From contig JAINUG010000322.1 of NCBI GenBank assembly GCA_029706075.1, forward strand, positions 124,001-188,000: 64,000 nt of DNA, given 5' to 3'. Under the pieces are notes generated by a model that was not told the DNA's origin, did not search any database, and worked only from the letters and a program-made list of their open reading frames with translations. This DNA comes from Aldrovandia affinis. Taxonomy: Eukaryota; Chordata; Actinopteri; Notacanthiformes; Halosauridae. A program made the position numbers and the translations under genes. Below are positions 1 through 13,597 of this stretch, one piece after another (the stretch's first letter is position 1; every line of letters starts with the position of its first letter).

Positions 1-3000
1 CAAATTAGAAGTAACCGATAGAATATAGTAATGTCCATGATGTGTTAATCAAGTGAGCCAGTCCTTTTCAATTAGGGAATAACCGGGATTTTTGATTAAC
101 CTGAGAATGACGGGAACGTCTTTCATTCAACTCCTAATGTGTTTAGAGGAGTAAGTACACCGAGCATTTATCACATTGTTGACTACATTAATCACAGCAC
201 ATGCATAATTACACACTAACTGCTCAACTGCAAAAAATACAAATTGTACACTTGAATCAGGTAATTGATTCAGGCTAATAGCGTGCAATCCAGTTGTGGA
301 CATCTGAGGCAGAGCTCCCATTGTGTCAACCCCAGATACCGCAGGGTGTGTGAGAAAGGCCATAATTATGTCAGGCGCACCCCATGACATCATGCCATCC
401 AGGGTGATTTGGTGCCCTGTGAGGTTCACTCTGCCTGTTGTGAACCCTATGCTCTGACTGAAAGGGGAATGTGTATGTCGCCACCCACTGGTGATATTTC
501 AAATTGCTTCATACTGCACTTGATACTAGCAAAAAACTAGTTTGCTATTTTGATAGTCTGAGAACCAATATTCTGGTTCATATTCTGAGGAAGAGGAGGC
601 TGAAAAAACAAACGTACTATACTGAATATGATTTTGTGTGATTAACAACTGTGCCAATATAAATTACAATCACCCTTTTATAAAGTCTGAACAAAAACAT
701 TGTTAGACAGTTAATACATCTCCTGTCTCTTTCACGTAATCAAAATAACCCAAACTTTTTGTCATATTTAAAAATATTTCACATGAAGCAGATAAAGGTC
801 ACATTAAAACATTACATGCAATCATGTAAAAAATGAATCAACTGCAAATGTGATGTTATTTAACTGGAAAAAAATGGCTAATTGCACAAAATAAAACTTA
901 TAAAAAATCGGCTTATAAAAAAGAACCATGTTAAAGTTATGTTTATCCTCTTCTATTTCAAGTTCTCTAGCATAAACTGTTTAAATAAAAGCACTACTAT
1001 TTTTTCTTCTTCAATATAACACTTTTGGCATAATGCAGACAAGCTCAAACCCAGGCTTGGCAAAACTATGCACCATTGCAAGGCAGTTACACAATTCGTT
1101 TATGAACAAAATGTTTAAAGCCTCCAACAAGGGTTTGATCATTTCTACAATCACTCACATTGACACTCACTGGTATACTAATTTTTAAAATCATTTAAGT
1201 GAAGTAAGGATGCAACTACACTCACAAGTAACAACCTGACAAAGTGGCTTACTGTATATACAAGTGGTGAAAGAAACTAAAGAGCTACTAAAGCAACTGT
1301 ACACAGAAGCCAGAGGGACATAAAATAAGATTATGATAACGATAAAGAGAACAGGCTGCACAAAAACCACCGCAAAACTCTTTGAAAAAGCGGAATGTTT
1401 GGCAAAGATGAAGGGATGCAGGTGGCCAATTTAGATCACTTCAAAGATAATCCCGGCCACAGCTGCACTGTGTGCTAGCTGACTCAGACGGCGGACAGGA
1501 AGGAATCAAGGGAAAGAAACCACCTCTGCTGTAGTCTCAGAGAGCATGACCCAGTCAGGATTTCTCTTGGGGCAAACCCCACGGGTCCTCGCAGGGCAGC
1601 CTTAACACTACTCCAAACAGCCCTGCTCCCAGCGCTAACAAGCTCCTTCAGGTGTTAGGACAGAGCGCTCAGCATCACTAGAACACCCCCTCAGGAAATA
1701 CAGTAATAATGAGTCTTTCAACCTGACCCACTGCAACAAGCCAACGCAGTGCCTCTCCCATTGTCTTCGGTGAGCGTATCAGCTGTTGTCCCCCCAAGCA
1801 TCTTAGGGCTTTCATTTCCATTCATTGATGTGAGTCAGACAATTTTTTTAATGACATCGGGAGAGGAAAGAATCTCGATGTTGTATTTTAGCCCATGAAA
1901 GTTGAGCTGCCCTGCGACAAAAGGGAAAGGAGTATGAACTGCATCTGGATTGTATTTCTGCAATACATCCCGACGACTTGAAAGATGTGACCTTCACAAG
2001 TCTTGAAGATGAATACACATCGTCCCAAAAAGATAGTGATGACCTATTGGATTGCAATAATTGTCTTTTGTCAAATTGTCAATTGTCAAGTCCTGGTAGT
2101 GTCTTGGTAGTGTTTCTCGGATGAAAACTGATAAGATATATTAAACGGATGCCTACAAATGGCATCTCAGGTAAAGCATATCTGTTTTTGTTACCAGTTT
2201 GCTTACTACTTTCACATCACAGTCAATATGTAAAACTGTATGAAAGGCTTTTTCTCTTTCTAAAAAATCAGAAAAATAAGCAAATTAAATTAAATTAAAA
2301 ATGATAGTAAATCAGACAGTTATGACAATGGACATACTATACTTAATTGAACTGACAAAATCATGGCAATCTTTTAAAATATCCACATCCCCATTCCAGA
2401 ATGTTCTTCACACTAACAGGCTCGGATTTGGCTGCATCTTGTGCTTAATCACGTGGCAGTCCCAATACAGTATTATTGGCAGCAACATAAAGTCAGGGTC
2501 ATTTTAAACCAGAGGCAAGGCCTGGTCCTGCAAAATGAATGAATATCCATCACAGTAAATAACCATCCACTATATCAATTATTATCAGAATTGACTGTGC
2601 CCTCAGTAGTCTCTCTAGTCTCTAGTATAATTTTACTTTTGGTCCTCAAGTCAGACATTACTGGGTCAGTCCTGCTGGTTCGAGTGTCGATAGTTAAAGC
2701 TATAATACAGAGTTACTTTTTCATATTCTTATAATTAAAGTGAAAATGTTCCCTTAAGTAACATTAAATAATTATTTTGCTGCTTTAAAAAAGTGTAGCA
2801 AGCTGATCAACGTAATTATGGAGGTATACGTGTAAAATTAAAATACACAAAATTTGCCATAAGCTAGTTTATAGATACTCCAGAAAGTCTATGTAACACT
2901 CATCAGTGATCAAAAGTCTTGGTTCCATTAAGGACAAGGCTTTGTTTGCATTGATGAAGTGAGGTCAGTACTTAAAGCTGCCTTCTATTAAAGGAAATCG

Positions 3001-3119
3001 TTTTCAACACGAATTCATAGACTAAAACCGCATCTTCTGACAGCCCTTATTAATATTTTGTCTGTTTTATGAAATCAGGCTTTGGCTTCCTGTTTCCTCG
3101 GCTATACATGACACTAAAC
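1..3119. other. AT-rich noncoding stretch
   Basis: No exon, RNA gene or recognised repeat can be supported here. The open frames (for example 127-429 and 1848-2057, minus strand) are short, match no family I recognise and lack splice-site context. Positions 1420-1800 are less AT-rich than the surroundings but show no coding frame. Confidence 0.5.
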
Positions 3120-3300
3120 CAGTGTTTCTCAATCCATTCCTACAGGGCACACTGCCCTGCATGTTTTCATTCCAACCACCACTTAATCATGCTCAAGTGA
3201 TCATTAACAGACGACCGATGCAGATGATAGGTTGGGAGCGGAGGTTGGAATTCGAATTTCCAGGGCAGTATGCCTTGTAGGAATGGATTGAGAAACACTG
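3120..3300. mobile_element. hAT-type MITE with perfect 8-bp target duplication
   Basis: A 181-bp non-coding element. The left end reads CAGTGTTTCTCAATCCATTC and the right end is its exact reverse complement; the match continues imperfectly for about 40 bp. It is flanked on both sides by CACTAAAC (3112-3119 and 3301-3308), an 8-bp direct repeat as expected for hAT transposition. It carries no transposase, so it must have been moved in trans. The perfect duplication suggests it is not very old. Confidence 0.9.
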
Positions 3301-6300
3301 CACTAAACAGTGAATCAATGAGTCCATTTAAATGTTCTTTGCAATATGTTTTGGTTTCAATGTTTTCCAAGACAACTGTTTGATTGAATATTTGTAAATG
3401 TAAATCATTCATTGTGGGTATGTTCAGGAAAGCCTTCAGAATATACATATATTTCAGGAAATATACATTTGAAAGAATACTATTAAAAAACAGATAAAGG
3501 ATTTTCTGACACTGGTGGTCCATAGCAGAAAAAAACAGTTGTTTCTGATCCCAGAAACTCTAGCTACTGCTGTTTTAGCTTTTTTTGGATTAGTATTGCT
3601 GCGGTCGCTCTTTTCAGTGAGGTCTTACAACATATGGTAGGTCTTTGATTCTGCAGCAGCCAAGCATGAACATCGTTATCTCACACAAACAGGCAGTCTG
3701 CCACAAAGAAAAAGAAAGATTCACACCAACAGAGAAGTTTTTCATAAACTGAAAAGACCGTCTGATGAACTGCACAACCTCAACACACACTAAGTGAGAT
3801 GGATTGAGACAACACCAGGGGTCAATGGCAAGAATGTCCTCTAAACTTATCACACGATGGCTACAGCTGGAACAAGTCAACCTTGTGGAGTTAACAAGGC
3901 AGTTTGAACGGTAATTGCAATTTGTCAGCCTGAATTATAGGAACAGATAAAACAAAACTTTAAACGCTTTCCATCTCTTCCACATTTAATGCATCCTCTT
4001 ATCCAGAGACTTTGACTGATGTCTTTCATAAAGGGTTATTAAAGTAGGATAGGTAAGGCATCCATATCTCCACCAAAAGAACAGGCACTGTGTGGCTCTT
4101 CTATGATTAATATTTTGTCATAAGCACTCCTGTCATAAGTATGTAGATGTATGCAGAATGCAGTCTGGCATTCAAATTTTTCACAAGCATTGATTAGAAT
4201 CAATGTAGAACATTTTAGTTTTAATGGTTTAGTGTGATTATGCAACATGTGCATTCATAGTTATAGTTCAGGCATAGCCTACAATATCCTTTATAAGTGA
4301 TGAGACATAAGTTGTAAGTGATCTCCATTAATGACCAGCAATGTTTGACACATTTTTTCTTGGTATAAAATCTCATTCCTTCCAAGTGATTTCACTGAGT
4401 GGTGAGAGGTGCATTTAGTTTGACCAGCGGCTTCCTGCTGAGATGAGGACAGAGCAAACACAATGAGACCAACCCAGAAAAACACCCACGTGTACAACCT
4501 CCCTGTCCTTTCCGGAACAGACTTCCCCCGTTTTCAGTCGCCCTCACGGAAATGCACTGACATTTCTTTCACACTGTACATCTCCAGGAATGTAAACATA
4601 CAAACCAAACTGAATGGCAATCAATCGAGAGTATGTGTCATGTTCTATTAGACGATGACAGCAAGCTTGTCAACAGATACACTGATGTTCAATGATAATC
4701 ATGAGATTGACTGCTGAAAAATATTCCCCCCCAACATTAAAAAAAATAAAAATAAAAATAATGAAACAAATGCAAAATCTGTCAACAATCTTCCCCCCTG
4801 AAAGCACATAAAAAGAGACATCTAATTGGCCGCCTCCCTGTGATCATATACAATGAACTCTTCCAATGCTACAACTGTCATCAGAGAGCCTTGATATGCA
4901 TACCGGCTGTAGAAGAAGATTAAGTAATTATGCTGCAGCCAGATAGGAGGAATGAACTGCCTGAGTCTGGTGTACACAGCCAACCATCTGGAGACAGCGA
5001 TAACCAAAGCAGCTGTGCGACAAGACCTTTAGTTATTGGCTGCTAGAGACAGTCAAGTGCTTATTATTATGTATAATATCCTTATAACATTGATGCAAAA
5101 CATCCATTAAGTGGCTCGAAAGCATACACTGGTAGAATATAGAGAAGAGAAAATGCTGAAAAGATGTGGAACATGCAATTATTTAAAAAGAACAAAGAAA
5201 CTTGCTCTAAAATAACAATAGGACAGAAATTATTATTATTTGTAATGAAAGGCATTAAAACTCCATTGGGTTTATTGTTTATTGTTTATTGTTGAATTGC
5301 TTTTGATTTTGCACCAAAGAGAAGTTTCTCAGTCTCTCTGTTATGTCTGTTGCATGAGTTTACACAGAGTTTGCATAGAGTTAACTATAATAGGCCAATG
5401 ACACAGCTTTTGCCCTGCTTTCAATACTGAATGCTTTAACTGGGATAGAGTATCGCTCTGTGATTAAATTGAGATAACTCAGGAAATTGGTTCTAAATTT
5501 GCTAAACCTCCTGACTCCTGAGTAAGTGTAAATAAACCAAAACAATGGAGTACATTGTGCTAGGAAATTCCAAACCGTGCATTACGTTTCAATTAGCCAA
5601 TTACCTCGTCTTGAATAAATAACGGAGACAGAATGTTGCTAAATAATCAACTTGGTCACAATGTAAAGATTAAGATAAATATGGAGTGAGTGAATCACAT
5701 ATTAATTTTGTAAATTTTTGCTCATATTCTCTATACATTAATGAGTACACATTGAAGAATTCTAATCTGCTGTGGAGAAATACTGTAAATACTGGGAATC
5801 GGTGTGATAATCTAGAGACACACAGAAATGCATCTCATCGGATATCTCAAGAGTTGGGTCTGCTTCATGCCACCATGACATACCAGACTTGATCTGTCAT
5901 CGCCCAATCAGGGCTGCTCTGGACTCACACCAAGAGTGACTTTCGTGACAATTTGTTCTCCTGTAAGGTGCAAAGCAGGCCACGCCAATACAGCCATGAC
6001 AGATGTCTGACACAGATTACCTGTTAGTTTTGGTTGGGATTTCATAAATTTAATTGCGCAGATGAAGAGGAAGGAAATGCAGGAAAGAAGGCATTTGCCA
6101 AAAATTGCAACAATGCTTCTGTCAGACTCCTGTCTTACTCCCAACACTCAAAAGCACAGTTACATTCCTGTACATTCTGTTAAGTGACAAAAACCTAACA
6201 ATCACCTGTTGACAGCATAGCAGAAACCATTCCTTTGATCCTGCATGTAACTACACAAAGCAAAAAATGCAATGCCTATGTCTTTTAAGCCCATTAGTGC

Positions 6301-8257
6301 CCACACTGACCAAAAAAGTGTTCTTCCACACTGTCACAGGACCAGAAAAATGGGGGAAAAACCTGAATCCGAATATTTTTGATAATGAATTAGATTGGAT
6401 TCTTCATTTTTATCTTTCTAATTAACAAGAATAAGCAGTTGAAACTCATTCAATCCTTCTCAATCGATCTCATGGTTGAACCTTTGAATAATCTCACTCC
6501 TCACCTGTAACTAATCTGCGGTTGTGGCTTTTTCACTCAAACAATAACCTTTGTTTAGGTGATGAAAGCCAGATCTTAGTAAGGGCTCGAGACATGCTCC
6601 CTTATCATTCCTGTGGCATGATCTCATTTGGACGTGCCAGCTGTGGGCTCAGTAACAGTTCTCGCTCTTGCAGTGAGGGGATCGGTTCCTCAGGCCCATT
6701 GTGTGAGACAGGGGTAATACACGGGGAGAACACATCCCAGCTGGAGAGAGGAGTCACCGTGCATTCCTGACAATGCGAGAGCCCTATCCCCTTCCCTCCC
6801 CATGTGCCTCTCCTCTTGCTATTCCCAATACAGGAACCGTGAGGCCGGCAGCCAATTCACAGCCCCTGCGAGGCTCCGGGCCAGACGTGGAGGGCCTCAC
6901 AGGCCTAACAGGAAACAGAAGGAAGGGGGCACCTGACTTCAGAAATACAACAACACAAGGTTTCACCTCACGGGACCCGTGGTCTCATTACAGCGATCTC
7001 TCCACGTGTCCTGACACCATTCTGGGCACTCTGCTGTGCCCAGGTACTCTCCCACCTGAACAGGTGACTGGAGTCCACCTGTAAACATGGCAGGCTTCTT
7101 CGTCATGTAAAACCCTTGCACAAGAACAGTTATGGGAAGCTTCTCAGCAGAGTGAGAGATACAGTCCATGGGCCATTAGAACCACTTAAAGACAAATATC
7201 CTGTCTAACCATAGTATCTGTCTCCACAGTTGCTTTTAATGAGTGAGGTCAAACCCTCTATTAACTAGATTGTACACTTGAATTATGAAGCTACCGACCT
7301 ATCACAGTCAGTTTATTGGTTGATAGTCTCCACCAGGCTGATGGCTGACAGCCTGTTGGTATTGCAGGAAAGGATGTGTTGCCTTGTTCACTGTCCTTAT
7401 TGAAAAAAAACGGACCTTTCTGTGAAAATATGTGCCTGAGACAGAAGTTTGAGTTTGAACACGGACCTTCTGAAGGTTAGCTGAGTATTTCAAAGGGGTT
7501 GTTTTTTTTGTATTTTTGACAACTCAGTCAAACAGTGGGTAGTTTTTGATGCACATTAATGGCCACTGGGCATATTTTTCACCATTTCAACATTAAAAAA
7601 AACACACAGTGAGGGGTTGTTGATGTATCCTCCAATTGAACTTTATTATGAGTGAACCAAAGCAAAAACTGCAGGAATTCCTCACACAGAAAACCCGCTA
7701 GACATCCCTGTGTCTGCCAAAGACAAGTCAGGGTTGGAGAGTTTTGTTTTGATTGTTCACTCCCTGCAGCTTGGTCACCGAGCCTGGGAGACACAGGCAG
7801 GAGAACAAACACACCAATCCACCTCCATACAACCTTCAATACATTTTTCTCAAACAATAAATTAAGCTTTCAAATCCAAGCAATGGCTCCGACAAAGCCA
7901 CTTTAAAGCCGGTCAACAGAAAAGCTGCAACTGAAAATGATAAACCTTTCAACACAGTGTCTCAGGCATGTCTACTCCATACCAGTGCAATGAAAATGGA
8001 CTTTGAGGCACCGCTCTTAGGGCAAGAGAAGAGATCAAGAGAAGAGCTCTTTGAAGGTGTGTGCTTAGGGCAAAAGAACTTCTGTTCATTACCTGGGACA
8101 GAATACAAGGCACGCAGATGAAGCTTGAACAAATAAAAAGCCAGGAATAGCAGGCTTAGACAGGGTCAGCCCTCCAAATTCTCTGGTAAGTCTTCAGAAA
8201 AAAATACAAATATGTGCTCCTGTTTTGAACTGCTGTCTCTTGCACATTTAAAAAAAT
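3301..8257. other. Noncoding stretch, no gene seen
   Basis: Mostly AT-rich sequence. A more GC-rich part at about 6590-7100 has overlapping open frames on both strands (6522-6770, 6773-7084, 6784-6966), but none resembles a known protein and none has a convincing splice boundary. No transposon ends were recognised. Confidence 0.45.
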
Positions 8258-8319
8258 GCACACATGGACACACACACACATACACACACGCACACACACA
8301 CACTCACATGCACACACAC
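8258..8319. repeat. CA-rich microsatellite
   Basis: Interrupted (CA)n tract with G and T substitutions. The open frame on the opposite strand (8156-8410) is a product of this repeat. Confidence 0.9.
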
Positions 8320-10199
8320 TGACTGGGAGTCTGGGATGTCCATAGTTCAGTGCCTTTAGTGAGCCTGCACATGGCCACTCGCCAGTGGAAGTCTCTACTG
8401 CTTTGGTCAATCCATGATTATGAATGTTCGTGGAAGAAGAAAAAAAAGAGCTATTAAACTGTAAAAAAAGTTTTCAATTAATGTTTTTGTTCCAGAGCAC
8501 GTGATGACACAGGAGCTGCTGGTTTCTATAAACCCTGTGCGCAGTCTGCCTCCTCCCAGTGATTATCCTGAGCGTCCGCCCCTGCGTTTCTATGCGCCAC
8601 ACTCACAAACCATGCAGACCTCTTACCCTCCTCCATCCCTGCGGGCTCCCCCCCATCCCCTATCCAATGCAGCTCCAAATCTAAACATTAATGCATTCAT
8701 TCATTAAAAAAATAAAAACCTTCAATGCATGGACCTACCTTACAGCTTCCACTTCCATGGATATCTGCGCTCACATACTCTCCTCTCTCTCTCTCTTTCT
8801 CTGTCTGCTGAAACCCAGCCAGGGTCCAGGGCCAGTATGAGTGGAATTTAAAGAAGAAAAGCAGAAAACAATCGCCTCTTTGCTGTGATTCCTTTTCTTC
8901 TCCAGCAGCTGAACTTGAACTAGTGCACATATGGATTACATTCCCAAGCGGAGTGACTGGATTTAAGCAGGGCCCTGCCTCCAACCCTGGACCTTCATGC
9001 TCCGCACTCCTCCAGCTCTCGCCACCTCAGTAATCATTAACTACCGTCAGACGGGGTGCCAGAGGATTAACCCTTTCCATGTCTTGGTGCCTTGTCAGGT
9101 GCCCTTTAAGTCAGGTGGTCGCAGTAGACCTACATTGCAGCATAACAGGCCCCTTCACAACAACTTACAGAGGCTTACAGTTAATATTGAAGTGACAAAA
9201 GAGTCAATATGTCCGTTATTTGTTTCAGATTTTTTGGTTTGACTTGAGTTACTAGTCTTTTAAATTAAACTCCTCCTTCTCTATCGCTCCTCCTCAGCTC
9301 TATGGTGAACATTATGGCTGCTGTCCCTCACTGAGGTGATTGCAGCACATCACTCTCCCACCAATGTAAAGTGCTTAGAGAGCCATCATCATTAATTACA
9401 CCCATGCCTATCGTTGAGACCAAAAAGTCAATTTTCTGTTAGTTAATTTTGTTCAGGGACACACTGGCAGTGACCTCACATGAGATGTGAACTTGTGAAC
9501 TTTTTTTAACAGTGTCTACATTTCTGACTGTTTCTCCACACTCAAGCCTATTCAGTCCTACCAGTCTCAACAGCCTTTTATAGAATGCAGGTGAGCATAT
9601 GGCTAACACATTGGAGACAGATCTTACCCTCAGAGAAAATAAAATCTGGACCTGCCAAGGACATGTATGCTTTGAGTTGAGCTTCTACCTTTACCAAGCT
9701 GCAGTATCCCAGCTTCTTTATTTTTGACTTGGTCTTCATTTGCCAAGCCATCGTCGGAAACCTGATAGAAAACCGGTGCAAAACTGGTGGGAAATCAACA
9801 GAAGGAGGTTATAGGCGCTAATATTTTAGCCTGCCTTTCCCCAAAATAACAAAGCTTGAGAACTGTCCTCATAATGAATCCAACCATTTGATGACTAAGC
9901 AATAGCATCAAAGCACATATTGTGCTGTTGGTTGTTGTTTTCGACATTTACACAAAGCCGAACTGTCTCATTGTGAGCCTTCGCTGCCCATCATTTGGCA
10001 TTCCCCCTCCCAATCCAGACAGTTCCCCCTCTGGCTCCTTCAAATTTTCAGTTACGAATACTGAGCCAAGCTGCTGTTTTATAAAATGTATGAGTAAATC
10101 CACTTTAGTTACCTTTCACATTGCTTACCTAATTGGAAACACAAATTAATTAAAACATTTTCTCGAAAAGAAGCCAATATGATATATATTTTTTTAAGA
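8320..10199. other. Noncoding stretch, no gene seen
   Basis: No supported gene. Positions 9290-9470 are complex, repeat-free sequence with ATTA motifs and could be a conserved noncoding element, but this cannot be tested from one sequence. Confidence 0.4.
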
Positions 10200-10523
10200 T
10201 TTTGTTTCTGATATTTTATTTTTCTCCCAATTTAGTAGCCAATTACACCCTCTCTTTTCATGTCAATCGCCCCTTCGCATTGTGAGTTCGCTGCCATAGC
10301 CCTGAGACCGGCAGTGACAAAGGCAATGTACCGCCTCCTCCGAGCGAGCACTCGCCAAGCCATCAACTGTAACTCTGGTACGCAGAGCCACTCCTATACG
10401 CAGTGAACTCATGTTGGCTTCCCTCCTCCCTGGGGCGGACAGCCAATTGCCGACCCCCTAGTGGCACTCCCGGCCAGAGCCAATACTGGCACGGCCGGTG
10501 GAATCTAACCCCGGTCACAGTGG
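10200..10523 (-). repeat. tRNA-derived SINE, 5'-truncated copy
   Basis: Read on the minus strand, this begins with a box-B-like GGGTTAGATTCC, then a long body containing GCCAGTATTGGCTCTGGCC and GGTCTCAGGGCTATGGCAGC, and ends in an A-rich tail near 10200. The body is closely similar to 63142-63490 on the plus strand, so the two are copies of one family. This copy lacks the head with box A and starts at CCACTGTGACC. Confidence 0.8.
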
Positions 10524-12088
10524 ATGAATTTGATATGTTTGACCATGTGAAAACATCTAGTACAGACGTACCAAGCATACACAAATCAAATCCAAGGCTG
10601 ATCAAAATTCTCAGGGCATCCAACCAAACACTTTCCAATGGTTCTGTTTTCTTGCAGAACCATTTTCTCATTGCCAAATTAGAACAATGATTTCCCTTCC
10701 AGTCCCACAGCATTACAAGGACAAGGCTCAATAGCCTTGTGTTTCACTGACAAACCAAAGGTTGACAATAGGGAAGATTGTCCATTAGTAGCCTTCAGTC
10801 TCTAGGAAGATGTTTACTTATTCTAAAAAAACGGAGTTTGCTTTGGAGGCCCCTGGTATTATATGCATGTAATATACCACAAAAATTAAATTAGCAATGC
10901 TTGCAGTGTATTCCATTACAGATTCATTTCTTATATACTCTCCATTTATGTATATTTCCATAAGATTACTTGAATTGCTGTATGATAAACATTTAATGCA
11001 GAATGGCTTTGCATAAAAGGTTTTGAAACTGAATTTTAATATTTCAATAAGAAAGCTGCTACAACTGAGAAAACATGAAAATTAAAAATGTCCTCTTCTC
11101 AGCATCCCCAGAGATGAGAAGGGGACATTTTGCTGACCTGCTGAGAAGCGCCAGGTGTAAAAATCCCTGATGCTTTGCCGTCTGATCTTGAAGTGCAGTG
11201 AGAGATTTGACAGCATTTAATCCCCTCAGTGGGCCCAGGCCTAAACACTTTAAATTGCCAAAACAACTTTTTTTATTGAAGCAGAGTGCTGGAGTGTCCT
11301 GCAGAGAGTGATTTGTTCCCCGACCACAACGACCACACAAAGAGGAAGATCATTTCCAGCATCCTCCTACTTACTCAGCCACTGATTCATTTACCTGCCA
11401 GCCAACTTACCCACTCATTCATTCAATATGCACAGGCCTCTCTGGCCTCTCAAGACGTAAGCAACTATTATTGTTGATTTGGTGATACAGATTGGCATAC
11501 AGATGGTGTAGCATCCAATGGTGCCTATGCTTTGTTTGGAACAGAAATTGAGTCCAAAGGCATCCATGCCTACCTGTCCTAGATGCAGCTTTGAGAAATT
11601 CTGCTGTTTGTTTCCCTTTTGACCCAAAACCAGCAGTATGGAATATTATCCAGCTTCCCAAGAGGGTGATAAAAGTACCACAGGTTCAAAACTCTGGTAG
11701 AATGATGGACTCTTTTTCTGGAGTGCTTCTGTCAATGGTCAGTTGTATCAATGTTGGCCAGGGTGACAGCTCTCCCCTCAAAGAACAAAACCATCAGCCA
11801 ACAGAAGGAATGACCAATCAGCTTAGGGAGAGAAGTATTAATAGGTATTAGCTATCCTCTGAAAGTAAAAATCGAAATGGAGGAAAATATGGAGAGCATG
11901 TGCCAGCTCTGCACAGGAGCCTCCAGGGCGGTGCAGGCTCAGCAGAGAAGTCAGGGGCCAACAGCTTTGCCCAAAGCTGGGATTAATATACTGCCAACGT
12001 CATGGCTCTCTGTTCTGCATGCAGGAGGGTCAGACCTACCAAGGGAAAGCACTTTGCACACTCTGCTTGCATAACCAAATCTGTGGGC
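10524..12088. other. Noncoding stretch, no gene seen
   Basis: No exon or transposon is supported. Short overlapping frames at 11415-11851 occur on both strands and match nothing recognisable. Confidence 0.4.
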
Positions 12089-12231
12089 GCACACACACAC
12101 ACACACACACATGCACATATGCCCACACATACATGCATGCGTGTGCACATACAGTACACACACACATACACACACACACAAACAAGCATGCACACACTCA
12201 TGACCACACACACACACACACACAAGCACAT
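12089..12231. repeat. Compound CA microsatellite
   Basis: A perfect CA run of about 24 bp is followed by interrupted CA, CATG and CATA tracts. Several open frames on both strands here are low-complexity artefacts of the repeat. Confidence 0.9.
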
Positions 12232-12361
12232 AAGCTGTTCAACAAATGGTCTGGAGAGGGAACGACAGTGGGAGCGACATTATTAAGACAGTGAGCAGCA
12301 TCAGGAAGACAGTCACCAGGAGACAGTCACCACGGCTGGACATCCTCTCTCTAACTATGCA

Positions 12362-12416
12362 AACACACATACGAACATACCCACATATACACAAACACAC
12401 ACACACATATGCCCGC
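12362..12416. repeat. Interrupted CA microsatellite
   Basis: ACACATACGAACATACCCAC followed by shorter CA runs. It lies 130 bp from the larger CA tract. Confidence 0.8.
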
Positions 12417-12827
12417 ACGCTTTTCAACTGACCCAAACATGCAGACACGGGCCGGGCTGCGGTGAGAACGTTATTTATTGAAGTCTGACTGCCGCACGGC
12501 AGCTCAGTAGACAGCCTGGGGTCTACAGAGAATTAGGGATATCAGGCCTTGTCTCATGGCCAGTTAAAACATTCCTCTGAAACATCCATTGTTTTTGTTT
12601 CTAGGCCATTAGCTTGTAATTCATCACTAATCTCTGAATCAACATTACCGTAAATGTAATTTCACAGTTCATATTTTGAGATAGGGGTTATGCAACTGAA
12701 GGGAAGCCTGACAAACAAATTCCATCCTGAGAATAATGTATATACAATTCAATGCATAGGTATCATGATAAAGATTGTGTCTACATTTTTGTCTTAATTT
12801 ATTGTGGACATTTTATATACATACTTT

Positions 12828-13064
12828 GTATACATAAGAACACAAGAAGAGGATAAGAATACATAATGATGTTCAGACCATCTAGGGTTGTCATGTCCTA
12901 ATCTAAAGAGTATCTAGTACTGCAACTAGCCAGGACTTGAATAGCCCAAGTGTTTCTGCCTCTACTACCTGGCAAGCTGTTCCAGGCATTGACAACTCTC
13001 TGTGTGAAGAAAAACGTCCTAATATCCGTGCGGAATTTGCCTTTAACTAATTTCCTTTTGTTCT
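12828..13064 (+). repeat. Old dispersed repeat with AAGAACACAAGAA head
   Basis: Starts with TAAGAACACAAGAAGAGG and continues through CTGGCAAGCTGTTCCAGGC and CTCTGTGTGAAGAAAAACG. A short piece of the same family lies on the minus strand at 34161-34223. Blocks of this kind are common dispersed repeats in fish. I cannot assign it firmly to a LINE or SINE clade. Its 3' side adjoins the AT-rich target of the LTR element. Confidence 0.55.
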
Positions 13065-13106
13065 GCTAACCCAATTTATCTTAAAAAAAACAAAAACCGT
13101 ATATAT

Positions 13107-13597
13107 TGTAGTGGGAACCGGGGTGTGGGGTTTCCACGCAACCAAGTTGGATAATGAAAGAAAACACACAAGACGGTCAATGAAATAGAACTGAATTAGG
13201 GGAAAACTCATAATTCGGGAGAGGGCAGAAATCAGTAAAACCGTCCAGTATCGCAATCCGTATTCGTAGTTGTTGTTCGTAATCCGTTGTCATTAATCCG
13301 AGCCAGGTTCTCATACAATCCATGTTCGGTACACAAAGGGGGATCTCAAAATGGTCCAGGTTCATCCAAAAAACAATCCACAACAATGCTTTACTTGTAC
13401 TCACTCCCGTCGTGCTTTTCCCTTCCGGTACTCTACAATTGGCTAGGGGAAAAGGTGTGTCTTTTATTTCCGAGCCTTCGGCTTGTTAAAGGTTTCCTGG
13501 TGTGTCATATTTCCTCCGGAAGAGCTCCATATACAGTTTGGGGTGGGGCCAGCCCCTCTATAATGATTCCCTGCACCTCCCCCGGCCGTCTGCCACA
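13107..13597 (-). repeat. 3' LTR of the gypsy element (full length)
   Basis: 491 bp. Matches the other LTR at GGTTTCCACGCAAC, CACACAAGACGGTCAATGAA, CTTTTATTTCCGAGCCTTCG and the terminal CCGTCTGCCACA. It has about 210 bp (roughly 13243-13458) that the 5' LTR lacks. Confidence 0.88.

Noticed and set aside
12002-12294. His/Thr-repeat and Cys/Val-repeat proteins on both strands
   Set aside because: Translations of a CA microsatellite.
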